A DNA stretch of 57,234 bases, from assembly GCA_025529335.1 (NCBI GenBank), contig JAMYHX010000269.1, forward strand, positions 1-57,234, read 5' to 3'. This DNA is from Rhizopus sp. PT2906 (Eukaryota; Mucoromycota; Mucoromycetes; Mucorales; Rhizopodaceae). The translations under genes were made by a program, and so were the position numbers. Positions 45,366-57,234 of the stretch are shown in pieces (the first letter of the stretch is position 1; each line of letters opens with the position of its first letter). Under the pieces are notes generated by a model that worked only from the letters and a program-made list of their open reading frames with translations, ran no database searches and had not been told where the DNA came from.

Positions 45366-46341
45366 TTATACAAATGAGAAATCAGGCTTATCAAATTTCA
45401 CAATGCCTGCATTGAGGTTTTCTCCACCATATTTTTCCAATGCTTGTAATTCACGTCTAATATATTGAACAACAAGTGCTAAATCAGTAGCATTGTTTGA
45501 TGATATGGCAAATAAATTTCTCCATAATGCAGCAGCTAAAACTGGATCGTCTTTGCACATGCCTTCATCATAAGCAACTACACCACCATGAAATTGTGCT
45601 AATAAATCCTTGATATAGCTATTAATGACCTTTTGTTGTGAAATGCCATGATCTCTAATTCTAGCTTCAGCATCTTCAAAGAAACGATTGACTAGTTCTT
45701 GTGTATAAAGTTTTCCTTGACCTTCAGCACGAAGATGAACCATCAACATCCACACATGCAATTGAGTAACTGAAAACCATGATTGAAAGTTGTCAGGCAA
45801 GTTACACTCTAAAAGATTCAATTAGGTTAGACTATGCAAGCCCCTGTCAAAGCCGTCTCTTATCTTTTTATATCTTATTTTACCTTTAATATAAAAATCC
45901 TTATTCAATTCCATCTGCTCAGCACAAATATTATACAAGCTATGACTAGCCTTGATTGCAGTTGACCCTGTAGAGTAATAACCCATTGCTTTTGCTAAAC
46001 CCAAGACAATTTTTTTTGTAGTTTCTGAATATTTAGATCCCTGTTCTTTGGATTCTGCGGTATTGGTAGGTGCTGCAGAAGAATTCCAACGTGTATGGAT
46101 TAAATTAGTTGATTTCTATATAATAATATAAGCTTTTTATGTTCTCGACTTAATGCAACAAATACTTACTAAAACAACTGATTGTGCGGGGGCCTTGCAC
46201 TGAGCTAATAAAGGTCGTTGAATTGACCATGACTGAATAAAGAATAAAAAATTATCAACATTTTATATTTTAAAGGATTTTTATAATGTAATTTACATGT
46301 TTTATAGCAGGTACAAGTGCTTTTCTGGCAATAATAGACAT
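45366..46341 (-). CDS. cbp3: Cbp3-type ubiquinol-cytochrome c reductase chaperone
   Basis: Mitochondrial assembly/translation factor for cytochrome b of complex III (Cbp3/UQCC1). Exons: 46341..46297, 46232..46170, 46115..45884 and 45808..45366, giving 260 residues. The N-terminus (MSIIARKALVPAIKHSWSIQ) is basic and presequence-like. The chaperone domain contains LPDNFQSWFSVTQLHVWMLMVHLR, KLYTQELVNRFFEDAEARIRDHGI and DDPVLAAALWRNLF, all typical. The yeast protein is longer (335), mostly in the N-terminal part. The start was chosen because it gives the presequence and keeps frame. Confidence 0.93.
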
Positions 46342-46567
46342 TTTATTATTATGTTGATGATTTTATTATTATAAGTAAGAATAAAGAAGAGGAAAAAACT
46401 CAAGAAGATTTTTTCGTTTATTATGATTTTACAGATAGAAAGAAAAATGCGGAGAAAAAATTTCGCAACAGCCAAAATGATAGAAAAAAGGAAATCCAAG
46501 GTATTCTCTGACTGTGTTTAAACGATGATTCTTTAAAAAGCAAAATAATAAAAAAAAAAAAACCAAG

Positions 46568-47613
46568 CTATCTTGATTTATGTTGTAGTCTTAATATGCT
46601 TCTTACATCGGCAGCAAATCGAAGAGCATCTAAAAAAGGTAAAAGATCCAATAAACTTTCATCGTTGGGGTTTGATATCCAGGTGGGTAAAGCAATGCCA
46701 TTTTCTGGTGTTGTAATAGTTGAGAATTAGTACTTTTTTCCCCAAAAAAAAAAAGTATACGTATAAATCTCCCCCACTTTATATTGTTGGGTTTGATTCA
46801 ATAGCAATTATACGTTACCTTTATATAAATCAAAAGCAACTGGACTATTATCAAGTAGACAAACTTTGCACAAATCCTGTTCTGCTAGAGTAAGGTCCTT
46901 TAGATAATTGCCATTTTTTAATACACAAGACTATAAAAAATAATGATCATGCCATGTTAACATTTAAATTCATTGGTCAGAATAATATCTTCTTACTTGT
47001 CGAAAGAACCTTTGTGAAATTAAATTATCTTGATCGAGCCAATCTATCACGGGGTCAGCATATTCTGCCATAGAAGCTGTATAAATCACAACCTTATACC
47101 ATTGACTAATCTAATTCATCATTACATCTTGAGTTCTTTTGTTTTACTATGACATCAATACACAAAGATGTAACTTACTGTCTTTAAAAAAAAGTCTACA
47201 TGTGGCCTTTTGTAAACTTCATAAATTAAGTTTTGTTTATCACATTGAACTTCGATATTTTTGCGAACAACTGAAGCATTTACTTTTGTATTGATAGACG
47301 CTTCAGAACCGAGTCGAACCGAATGAACTAGTGTTTCATCTAAATCTAATATTAATGTCTTGTTTTTGTAGTATTGGGAAGCTGTTGTGGGTATATTTTT
47401 AGCTGGTATTGTCGATGTAGTTGTATTAAATTTTAATAATTTAGTAGAGGGCATCATAATTGAGTATATAAAACGAAATGTTATGGCAAGATAGTGATAA
47501 ATTTGAGTAAAGAATAATTTAGTTTTTCTTTTGCGTATTGAATTATTTGCATTTGTTGTTGCTGTTGTATTTGTGATTGGTGTAGATAATGCCGTTGTAA
47601 ATGTAGTCGACAT
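46568..47613 (-). CDS. Nem1/Dullard-type HAD phosphatase
   Basis: FCP1-like (NIF) Ser/Thr phosphatase. Nem1/CTDNEP1 dephosphorylates lipin (Pah1) at the nuclear envelope/ER and so controls phosphatidate use. Exons: 47613..47179, 47092..46997, 46930..46819 and 46704..46568, giving 259 residues. A Thr-rich N-terminus and a hydrophobic segment (about 33-52) precede the catalytic motif TLILDLDETLVHS (DxDxT). YKRPHVDFFLKT, VVIYTASMAEYADPVIDWLD, VCLLDNSPVAF and LLDLLPFLDALRFAADVRSIL follow. It is nearer in size to animal Dullard (244) than to yeast Nem1 (446). It is divergent from the NT-C2 gene over 187 bp. Confidence 0.93.
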
Positions 47614-47800
47614 TGTGTGTGTATTTTGAAATTATAATGAAGAAAAGAGAAAAAGAAGGGGGAAATGCGAACAGATACATAAAATATAACACTTAGGAAC
47701 AACCAATAACTTTATTACAAAAGCGAGTCATTTTTTTCTGTACATAGTTTGATATTTTACCGCGCCTTTGTTTAGTATCCCATTCTTTTACCATCGTCCA

Positions 47801-48939
47801 ATGCCTTTTTCACGTCTATTTGTATCAAGAGATCGCAAAATAGACTTTGAATTAACAATTTTGATTCAAGATCTCACTAATGTGCCTTTGGTCAGTGGAT
47901 TATATTATGTTAAATGGAAGTTGAAAAATGCAACTCATACAAGTGGTTCAACAGTGAGGTATAGAATCAAATTCTTGGGATTTGTATGGTTACCAAGCAA
48001 CTAAACTTTTCACTATTAGAGCTCCTATCAGAGATCATTGCATATTTTGGGGTCATCCTATAAGCACAATGGCTCATTTAGTCATTTCAAGGCAACATAT
48101 TTTGGGTCCATGTGAATTACGATTAGAAGTTTATCAAGAATTGGGCGGTAGCAGAGACACTACGCCAATTGGTAGTCTCACAATCAATCTCTCAGAATAC
48201 GCTAGTTCAGGACTGACGACAAGAAGATATCTATTAGACGAGTGTAAATTTAATTCAACAATCAAGGTAAACAAAAAAAAACCTCACACACTTGATGCAT
48301 ATTTATGATCATCAATTGATGTTCCAGCAATATTAGCTATCAATCAAAATAGATCAGAAGTCGGACTCTTCAATACAATTTGAAATGTAAAATATGTACG
48401 ATATCACTCATTTAAACCTTACTCACGTTTCACTGTCTAGCCCGCCATTGAAAAAACAACAAATATTTACAGATATACCTTCCATGATCACTGAAAGACA
48501 GGAAAGGTCAGCTGTATTTGATGAAAGATCACTGCGTAAGGAGTAACAATTGTCAAATCACAAATTAGCAATTTAAATTTTATTTAGATTCGGCTCATTT
48601 GAGTACTAATAGCTATAGTAATATGAATAATAATAGCAATAGTAATGGCAATATAAATAATAGCGAAGCCGCGTTTCGTCCTCAAACGCCTATCCTCAGA
48701 AAGTCTCAATCTGCAATCTCGCTAGTAATACTATTATTACACATAACTAGGAATACAAATTATTAACTATGTTTTATATTCAGCCTCAATACTGTCGCCA
48801 AGTTACACCCTTTAGTGATACAGATGACCCCTCTCCCACAGACTTAGTGGAGCAATTATTTAAACCAAAACCAACAGCTAATTCCAAACTATCTATTCCT
48901 GTGGACAATGGTTCAAGTTCTAGTTCATCTCCACAATAG
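47801..48939 (+). CDS. NT-type C2 domain protein (EEIG1/FAM102-like)
   Basis: Six exons: 47801..47958, 48020..48266, 48337..48386, 48441..48535, 48588..48724 and 48784..48939, giving 280 residues. The N-terminal C2 domain of the NT type includes DFELTILIQDLTNVPLVSG, RAPIRDHCIFWGH, ELRLEVYQE, IGSLTINLSEYASS and RRYLLDECKFNSTIKLSIKI. The tail is Asn/Ser-rich and disordered. Such domains bind membranes or partner proteins in plants, animals and fungi; the function here is unknown. The acceptor of exon 3 (ATATTAG at 48330-48336) was chosen over an earlier CCAG because only it keeps frame and C2 sequence. Confidence 0.85.
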
Positions 48940-49875
48940 ATAGAGCAATAAAGCATATACTTCATTTATACAATCCTGTTACTACTTTTTTATAAACTTA
49001 ATATTTCTGTAACGTTACGCATAGAAATATGTAGCTTTTGCATGTGCTTCTTTTATGCATATATAATAATTATTATCTGCCACGTTGTTCTTTCCTTCTC
49101 CTCCTGCGTAGATGTAACATATCTATTTGCTGCACGATCTTTTAACTATTATTGTCATGCAACGCTTTACTTTACAATATCACCTACTTATTTTTATGGT
49201 CTCACTTTCAAATCTCTGAAAAATCAACCAATGTCATACGGTAATATAAAATGTAGATAATGAAAAGCAATAGTGAAACTAAGGGAATTGAAGCAGCTAA
49301 AAGCAATAACAATGATAATATGATGTACAAATTTTTCAACATGATAGAGTTTAAGTTCAAAATCTGAAATTATTATAACAAATGATTTCAAATTAGAAAT
49401 GCAAATCTTAATTTTGAAACTTTCTATTCTTTAAAATTGGAGCATACTCGCTTTGTATAGCTAACATCATGCCATACTGAACGCTTTTAAGGGTATACTT
49501 TAGATACTGCTAAATGAATATGAATTGACAGCATTATGTGATATATCTTTAAATTCATTTTAAATTTCACGAAAAACTTATAAACGCGTGAAATTAACTA
49601 CTTTTTCCTTAAAACTGGACCCCATTTTTTATCCCTGCCCAACTTTTTTGTTCATTAAATAACATGAAGTAAAATTACGTGCCGATGTACCTGAGATGTT
49701 CAACTTTAATCCAAAAACTTGTTTCCGGAAATATCTTACCTCTAGCAGTTGGTATAATTTTTTAATACTAATGTTTCAGATTTTTTTCGCTAATTCACTG
49801 CTAGAAATTATAAATTTTAAGCCTCCATATCTCTGCAAGAAATCAATAAACTCTATTAAAACTTTCTAATAACAA

Positions 49876-50020
49876 AGTTTATTTATTCTGAAGTATTATA
49901 TAACATATTTAAGTACAAAAATCGAAGCATTTTTTTTTTGTTTCCTTTTATCAACATTTTTGTAGTAGGTTTCAAAATATTTGGTCTTATTGAGCAGTAT
50001 TTATTTTATAAATATCGTTT
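49876..50020. repeat. diverged direct repeat family 2, copy 1
   Basis: Contains TATAACATATTTAAGTA and, further on, CAAAATATT and GAGCAG blocks in the same order as 52122-52250. Similarity is obvious by eye but interrupted by indels. Confidence 0.5.
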
Positions 50021-51499
50021 AGCTCTATCGGATACTGTTTAATTTCTTTTAAAATATACATTTTTCGTGGATATATCTTTAAAAATATGTACAAAAGAAT
50101 ACCCTTTCTTTTGCTTCAATCTGTCCTCTGTATTTACCCACTCCAAATCCTGGATTTGAAAAAAATGCCTGATAGAATCTCCCTTTCTCTTTGAAAAATG
50201 TAGTTAAAAGATTCAGCAATAGCTAGATTGATTGATAATTTTGTTACGCATCATATCAGTTACTTACATTTGTTTAGACATGTTCGTAAAAAGTGATGTG
50301 TATCTTCAAAAATTTAATCTCATTTTTCGCTGCATTTGATGTAAACCATTTGTCTGCGTTTTATTTTGATGTGATCTATCAGAATTACAACATTTCAAAA
50401 ATAGAAATCTTTGACAGATCTAGCAGGAAATTTCATTGTTGTTCCATAACAGGTTCCTTTTTATCAGGAATTAACAATGAAACATAATAGCTTTAGCAGT
50501 ATTATTGCTGAAACAAAACATATTGCATCCCTACACGCTACACATTTGTAAATTAACAATAATTATTTTTACTACCATCTCTAATGGATCCCTGACCATT
50601 AAATTTTATCACATACATATCCAATAACTATATAAAGCCTTATTCAATCAATCCATCTTAATAAATGGCATTTTTTAACTTGAATTTATTTCATACAAGT
50701 CTTGATAAATCGTGATGAATGATAGAATTCAGAACTTCACAAAAAACATTCAATGCGTCGGCCTAATTTACTTTATTGTTCATAAGCTTCTATTAAACAA
50801 ATTTGTTTTTCAAAACATTTTTTAACCAATTTGGCAAATTGATTTTGAAACCCGAGTTGCAATGTTATAATAAACCTCAAACTGTAATGTGAACTAGTAT
50901 TTTATATATGTCAACGAAAAACTAATATTTTCCTTTGGAACCAGAATTTAAATGATGAATTGGAACCTAAATGTGGCATTATAGTAGTGTTTATTTCCAG
51001 GATTAGAATCCTTTTCATACTAGTACTATTATTGTATTGCCTGAAGTAACTATATATATTTTATATATTTTCATATTGTATATTAGTAAACAAATTTTGC
51101 ATTTTACTCTTGTTCAATTTTAGCGGATACAGAGAAATTAAAGAATAACAACTTTTAGTTAGATTTATTTGATGAGTACAAAAAAAAATTCCATTAATGG
51201 GTTTGAACTTTGAACTGTACAATTAATTTCATGTTAACAATGAACTTATATTCTGGTATTAAGGCTTTTGTTTTAGGGTAGATATCAGTAATCAATAATG
51301 ATAGGGGAAAAGTGAAAATCTTTAATATTTGAGCAAAATTCTAACAATATTAGTGTAATAAAACCAAGTGGCTATTGCCCATTAGGGTATATAATACATA
51401 ATACGTAAATGATAAAATTGTGCAAACCATAATGACACTTTAATCAGCATAATAACTAGAGACAATTATATAGGTTTATTTTAGTTTTTTCAAAAATAT

Positions 51500-51762
51500 T
51501 AATTTTGATAGATTAATGACAATATTAAGGTGTATTATCCTTGTTTTTTAACCATAACCCAATCTAAAAATCACGGTTTTAAGCGATTTCAAAATAAAAT
51601 TGTGAAAACCTCTGATTAAAGTTAGCAGAAATTAATGCCAATTTTTAAGGGCTACAAACAATAATTAACTGTCTACAGTCTATTGCTATACTACTATCTG
51701 TTGTCGAGTGAATTCGAAAAAAACCGACCTTTTTTTTTTCAATAATTAATCTATCAAAATTA
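51500..51762. repeat. 263-bp segment bounded by an 18-bp perfect inverted repeat
   Basis: TAATTTTGATAGATTAAT at 51500-51517 is exactly inverted at 51745-51762. The interior is non-coding, so a MITE-like element is possible. Confidence 0.5.
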
Positions 51763-51920
51763 GGAATTACCAAATTACCAGTTTAAATCATTTGTCGCAC
51801 CATGATGCTTGACATGCAAATCATATAATGCTGCATTCCATGCGTTTGTCATCATGTTATTATGGAACCATAAAAACATAATTCTATTATATTCATACAA
51901 TATCTACATGTTCATTCTAA
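51761..51920. repeat. diverged direct repeat family 1, copy 1
   Basis: About 160 bp that aligns by eye with 52946-53105 over its whole length, sharing ATTACCAAATTACCA, CCCATGCGTTT-like and ATGTTCATTCT blocks, at roughly 70-75% identity. Confidence 0.6.
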
Positions 51921-52121
51921 TTATATTATCATTTACATTTAATTCATTACTTATCTAATTAGTATACAAACCCTCTCTATAAACTCATAATAAAACGATA
52001 CTTTTTTGTTTGAATAATTTTATACGTCGTTTATCTTTCAACAAGTCATTAATTTTGGCTTTTACGGCTTAAATTCAAAAGCAGATATTTTGTGCTTTAT
52101 TATCTCCAGTTTTTAGTTATA

Positions 52122-52250
52122 AACTTACTTTTTTTGAAGTGCTCTATAACATATTTAAGTATAAGAAAATTCAGACCACTTTTTGACTTTTTTTGTAATA
52201 TACTTCAAAATATTCGTTATACGGAGCAGCATTTTATTTTACATTCATCT
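52122..52250. repeat. diverged direct repeat family 2, copy 2
   Basis: Second copy of the repeat at 49876-50020, with the same block order (CTATAACATATTTAAGTAT, CAAAATATT, GAGCAGCATT). Confidence 0.5.
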
Positions 52251-52945
52251 TACAATTCTTCTGTTTTTTAATTAAATAACACATTTGGGATTAAGAAATC
52301 TACTACTTTTGTAACCCTAGTTATATTTTCTGCTAGTTGTACTTTTGGCTATAATAAATTAAATGAAATCTCAAATATAAGAATATAAGTACACTTTTCT
52401 TCAATATGGTTTCCACTTGTTGGTATTATAATTCCAGTTTCAAGTACCAAGGTAACAAATTAGGGTATCCGTTTCAATTATCAAATCTTTGGAACAAAAG
52501 TATCCCTTATATTAATCCCTACAGGAGATTTCCAAGTAAGCTTTAAGTCTGTAAACTCACTCAATATCTAAGGACTATACAGATATGTTGACTAGATTGG
52601 TTGGTTTCTCTATATTGCTGCTTTGACCATTCGCGATGAAATTTCCGTATTGATTCGAGGTTGTTCTCTAACCCTTCAATGGGAGGTATCCAATAAAAAA
52701 CTTAGAGAAATCAAATTGTAATAGTTATTAGTGTAAATGGATTCATTGATTTGAAATTGAATATATTTTAAATGAATCTTTCAACTATAAATGAGAATGA
52801 AAGCTTAAAAAAGATACAGTTTAATCCTTCTTATTCAAAATATAGAAAGTATGCAATAAGTTTGTATTTTTGCTTTATTTTTATTATTTGTAGTAACTTT
52901 ATTACATCTGACAGTTTGCTGTAACTGTCAGTGATCGGTCTGAAT

Positions 52946-53105
52946 TAGGGATTACCAAATTACCAATTTAGAACATTTGTTAAACTAGGATGTTTAACAT
53001 GCAGATCAGACAATGCTACATCCCATGCGTTTATTTTCATGCTTCTTATTGAATTTTAGGAGCATAATTCCATTTTATTTATACGATATCCATATGTTCA
53101 TTCTT
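52946..53105. repeat. diverged direct repeat family 1, copy 2
   Basis: Second copy of the repeat at 51761-51920, in the same orientation and about 1.19 kb away. Confidence 0.6.
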
Positions 53106-53587
53106 TTGATAAATCAATTAGTTTTTCCGTGATTTAAGGTTTATTATATTAAACTTCTTGATTTACATAATCAAAACGGTCTTTTAATGCCTGTTTTTGA
53201 TATATTTGTTAATGATCCGCATAGAACAATCCTTACTTTGGTCTATGTATTTTTTTTTAAATAGAAAACATGAGTAAATACTTATTAGGCGATGACTTTT
53301 TATTAGACCATATTTTTCAATTATCTGTTATAAAAACATTGTAATACGCTTTGAAAACAAACATTGAATTTTACTGATTCTGAAATCACTGGTCATCATC
53401 AATTGCAATAAAAAATGTGGCTATCCGCATCAATAAAATAAATGAAAACTACTTTTGAAATTAATTCATAAATATATTTTATTATCGAATCATACATTTA
53501 TGATCGTCTATTATTAGGGGTAAGAATAAAAGTAAAAATGAAGGCAAAAAAAGAAGAGGGGAATAAATAAATATGCATTTTTTTTTT

Positions 53588-56500
53588 TTAGGATTTGATG
53601 CAGCTTCCAGGAGCTGGTGGTGCGGCAACACGATTGTGAGCCATATGAGCTTTAACTAAATGGCCTGCAGCCAAAGCAGCACAAAGTGATAATTCACCTG
53701 CCATAACAGAAGCACAGATGATTCTAGCAAGTCTTTGAGCATTCTTTCCTGGCTCAGTAGGATGAGGACCACGAACACCGAGCATATCAAGCATTGCTTG
53801 TTGAGGAGGCAAAATAGTACCACCACCAATGGTACCAACTTCAATACTAGGCATACTACATGAAATATGTAAATCTTGGTTATTATTAACAGCCTTCATC
53901 AAAGTGATACAGTTTGAACTTTCAACATTTTGAGCAGGATCTTGGCCAGTTGCTAAATAAACAGCTGTTAAGATATTAGCAGCATGGGCATTGAAACCAC
54001 CAACAGAACCAGCCATAGCGGAACCGATCAAGTTTTTAGAAATGTTCAATTCAACTAATGCAGATACAGAAGTTTTAAGAACCTTTTCAACAACGGCACC
54101 GGGAATAATAGCTTCAGCTACAACAGATTTACCACGACCTTCAATCCAATTGATAGCAGCAGGTTTTTTATCAGTACAGTAATTACCAGAAAGTGAGACA
54201 ATTTGCATTTCAGGGAAATGCTCAGCAAGGACACTAATAGCTTTTTCACAACCCTTGGAAATCATGTTCATGCCCATAGCATCACCAGTAGTAGTAGAGA
54301 AACGAATAAATACAAGTCTGCCAGCAATAGCAACCTTCAATTTTCTTAAACGAGCAAATCTAGAGGTAGAATTAAATGCAGCAGTAATGATTTCTGCACC
54401 TTCTTCTTCAATGAATTTTTTACAAGCACCAGCACTAACAATGGATGGGAATTCAACACAAGGACCACGAGTCATTCCATCAGCAGTAATAATAGTAGTA
54501 GCTCCACCACCCGCATTAATAGCTTTACAGCCTCTAGCAGCAGACGCAATCAAACAACCTTCAGTAGTTGCCATGGGAATATGAATAGAATCACCATCAA
54601 TATTCAAGGGACCAGCAATACCTACAGGAATAGGCATATAACCAATGACGTTTTCACAACAAGCACCCATTACTTTATCGTAATGATAATTTTGAAGAGG
54701 TAATAAACTAGTTTCCAATGTTTTTGTAATAGAAGCACGAGAAACTAAAGCACGACGAATGATTACAGCACGTTCTAAATCACCAAGCACCTTTTCTAAA
54801 GCATAAGAAGACAGTTTACCCTTTTGAACTAACATGATAACTTCTTCATCGGATAAAGATTCAGGCGATTGAGTAAGTTGTACACATTCTTCCAAAGTAC
54901 GAATAATGCCTTGAACAGCAGCAACAGATGATTGATGTTTGTTTGATTTGTGATGATGTTGATGAGTGTGTGTCTTTTTTTCGACTGCATTAATTGTTGT
55001 TGTGGGAATAGTAGTAGTAGTAGTAGTAGTGGTAGTGGTGGTGGTGGGAACAACTTTAGGAATACTTGATTTCTGAATGTCAACAGCTACAGCTTTTGTG
55101 GGTTGCTTAGCAACTTTAAAAAGGTAAGTATTCAAGAACAAAGAAACAAATAAAGCAAGTGTAATCCATTTTGAAATAACGGGATGTTGAATATAAACAG
55201 CATATGTTTCTAATAAATAATCTAATGGTTGACGAATACTTTCAGGGACGATAGTTTGATATGATGTAGATGCGATATGAAAAGGTAAAGGAGGAAATAC
55301 TTCTACAAGAAGAGGCAATTGTCCCAAATCAGAAGCACGATGCTGATTAAGGAGCTTCTCGAGAACATTATTTACACCAGGTTCAACAACACTAACCTGA
55401 GGACCCGAAGAGCCTTGGAAAGTAGTGCAAACCTTGAATAATTGCATTGCAACAAAGCCAACAATCTACTCCAAACAAAGAAAAAAAAAAGTTGTTTAGT
55501 TCAAAATAAACAAAAACAAAAAAAAAAAAAACCTGTTATATAACATACCATAAGTAACTTGACTCTACCAATAATAGGCTCATCAGTCTTGATATTAGAG
55601 TTATTGTTTGTTGTTGTACTATCACTAAATGCCTTGACTACTGTGCTACGAATGTATCCAGTTCCACTGGTTTTTGCAGATTTCTTGCTTGTACCATTAA
55701 TTTCACGAATTCTTAATAACTCTAATTTCAATGCCAATACAGCAGTATACCATGTAAACATAATTATGAAATCATAAGCTAATAATATGGCACTAAGTAA
55801 ACAGAATTCACGTAAACCGGAGATTCCAGATTTGGCACCTAATGCAAGCACAGTAATTTCCATAATACAATCCCTGGCGATAGGTAAAGCTACGGAATCA
55901 ACTGCACGGACGATAGTCTTTCTAATTTCTTGCTTTGTCAAAGGAGTTTCCTTGCTAAATTCAAATACTCTTTTTGTAAGCTTGAAATGACGCTCAAAAC
56001 CAATGGTTACAGCTAAAAATGGAATAGCCTCACTATAGACGTAATTATTATTAGTTGTGATAAATTATTTAGTAATGGGGATAACTCACGCTAAAACAAC
56101 AGGATATACATCTACACCTAATGCATTTACAGTTAAAAGAGCAAACATAAAAGAAAAGAAACCATTCACAACAACAGCAGTTGCAAGAGTATAGCGGGAA
56201 CCCATAGAGCGCATATTTATATACAAGGAAACAAATGTTGTCAACATCATCATATAGCCACCTAAAATGACAATAATATCAATATTATCAGCCATTTCAA
56301 TTAATTCCTTGATGCGATAAACAATATTTCTTGTAATAATAAAGACCCAAGTAAATACATCTTCTTGATTTCCAGAATTTGAAAGAGAAACAAGATCACC
56401 AGAAGATAAAGTAGACACTTTTTGTTCCCAAGCAAAAGATAATTGTTGACGATAATCAGTTGAAGCATTAAAAGCAAAAGAGAGTAAAATAGAAGAAGCA

Positions 56501-57108
56501 GTAGAAGCATTCAAGTCCAATTCACCAAAGATAGAAGCAGCAAGGTCAGGATATTGATTAATAGATCTTCTTAAATCAGCAGAATTTATAGTGTCAATAT
56601 CAAAAATGTTTGTTAAAGATTGAGAGAAACATTCTCCTTGAGAATTTTTAAAACATAAAGCATTATAACCAAATTGTCCAACATGATCATCTAATAATGT
56701 ATGATCAATTGTATTTTGAAAGCGAAGGATAGTAGCCAAAGTATTTCTATCAATAACATTCTTTTCTTGATCAACAATTGAGATTTGTTTAAGTTGGACT
56801 TTAACTGCTTCAATAGTATTGTCCATAGACATATCATTGCGACTTAATTGTTGAAAACCATTTGTATTTTTATCAGCGTAAACAAAGGTTGGATAGAGAC
56901 GAGTGACAGTTCCAGAGAATATATCAGATGTACGAGCCAAATTAAACAAGTAGAAATAACTAAAAGATGACAAAATCAAAATACCAGCAATCATTTCAAT
57001 AGGATTACGAGATGATAGTTTAGCTGCACGATGAATGCCTTTACCAAATACACTGGAAATAGACCTAAAGGCGCTAGTTCCAGAATGATTAGGAAGAATA
57101 GATGCCAT
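53588..57108 (-). CDS. hmg1: HMG-CoA reductase
   Basis: Rate-setting enzyme of the mevalonate pathway (sterols, carotenoids, trisporoids), in the ER membrane. Three exons: 57108..56090, 56032..55549 and 55465..53588, giving 1126 residues. The N-terminal membrane part has several TM segments; the sterol-sensing domain includes DIIVILGGYMMMLTTFVSLY and YPVVLAEAIPFLAVTIGFER. A Thr/His-rich linker (a run of 12 Thr) precedes the catalytic domain: ENVIGYMPIPVGIAGPL, MATTEGCLIASAARG (Glu803), GDAMGMNMISKG, TDKKPAAINWIEGRGK, GTIGGGT and AAGHLVKAHMAHNR. All catalytic residues are present. The residue after HNR is Val, where the human enzyme has its AMPK-site Ser. A T34/A28 inverted homopolymer precedes the ATG. 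Confidence 0.97.
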
Positions 57109-57115
57109 TTTCTTT

Positions 57116-57190
<75 letters not shown>

Positions 57191-57234
57191 TTTATTCGTA
57201 AAAAGCTTATTTTTTCGCTCACTTTGAGAAAGTA
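57109..57234. promoter_or_regulatory. HMG-CoA reductase leader with inverted homopolymers
   Basis: Directly upstream of the ATG lie T28 (57117-57144) and A34 (57154-57187) on the plus strand, a potential long hairpin in the 5' UTR. The window ends before the promoter. Confidence 0.5.

Larger units (their letters stand above)
48940..53587. other. gene desert of about 4.6 kb with diverged repeats
   Basis: Very AT-rich, with no supportable gene. It contains at least two families of diverged direct repeats and an 18-bp perfect inverted repeat pair (listed separately), which suggests old non-coding mobile elements. Confidence 0.55.

Noticed and set aside
1..57234. CRISPR array, rRNA operon, prophage or plasmid origin
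   Set aside because: None seen; the DNA is eukaryotic with spliceosomal introns throughout.

Overview
This window looks like nuclear DNA of an early-diverging filamentous fungus, most likely Mucoromycota, order Mucorales (inference). Genes carry short GT-AG introns of about 45-110 nt, spacers are very AT-rich with long A and T homopolymers, and the genes present are typically fungal: a fused LEU1 isomeropropylmalate dehydratase, Sch9, SREBP, CSL, Cbp3 and a Mim2-like protein. I rebuilt the split genes by hand. Every intron boundary quoted keeps the reading frame and joins conserved family sequence, except where I say otherwise.

Layout. 0.5-1.1 kb: a small secreted Cys-rich protein (-). About 2.1-2.5 kb: a GC-rich, hairpin-rich block of unknown identity. 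2.8-6.2 kb: SREBP (-). 6.8-7.0 kb: a small basic protein (-). 7.6-9.2 kb: ALG3 mannosyltransferase (-). 9.6-10.0 kb: Mim2-like (+), then a doubtful small membrane protein. 11-13 kb: Sch9 kinase (+). 13.4-15.7 kb: cAMP phosphodiesterase with a receiver-like domain and a CaaX end (+). 16-19.3 kb: CSL transcription factor (-). 19.4-25 kb: decayed DNA with a broken C2H2 zinc-finger gene and a broken Tc1/mariner element. 25-26.5 kb: single-pass surface protein (-). 27-28.6 kb: SET/MYND protein (+). 29.6-32.3 kb: an aconitase paralogue that has lost two of three cluster cysteines (+). 32-39 kb: gene-poor, with one 54-residue Cys-rich gene. 39.4-41.6 kb: LEU1 (+) behind three TGAGTCA sites. 43.8-48.9 kb: compact cluster of RPL3 (+), CBP3 (-), a NEM1-type phosphatase (-) and an NT-C2 protein (+). 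49-53.5 kb: gene desert with diverged repeats. 53.6-57.1 kb: HMG-CoA reductase (-).

Functional links. The sterol regulator (SREBP) and its classical target (HMG-CoA reductase) lie about 50 kb apart. Sch9 and the cAMP phosphodiesterase, neighbours in tandem, belong to the two nutrient-signalling branches (TORC1 and cAMP/PKA). Mim2-like, Cbp3 and the aconitase-like protein are mitochondrial. I see no obvious operon-like or cluster-type system. The most unusual items are the aconitase paralogue, the receiver-phosphodiesterase-CaaX protein, the GC-rich structured block and the 8-nt microexon in RPL3.
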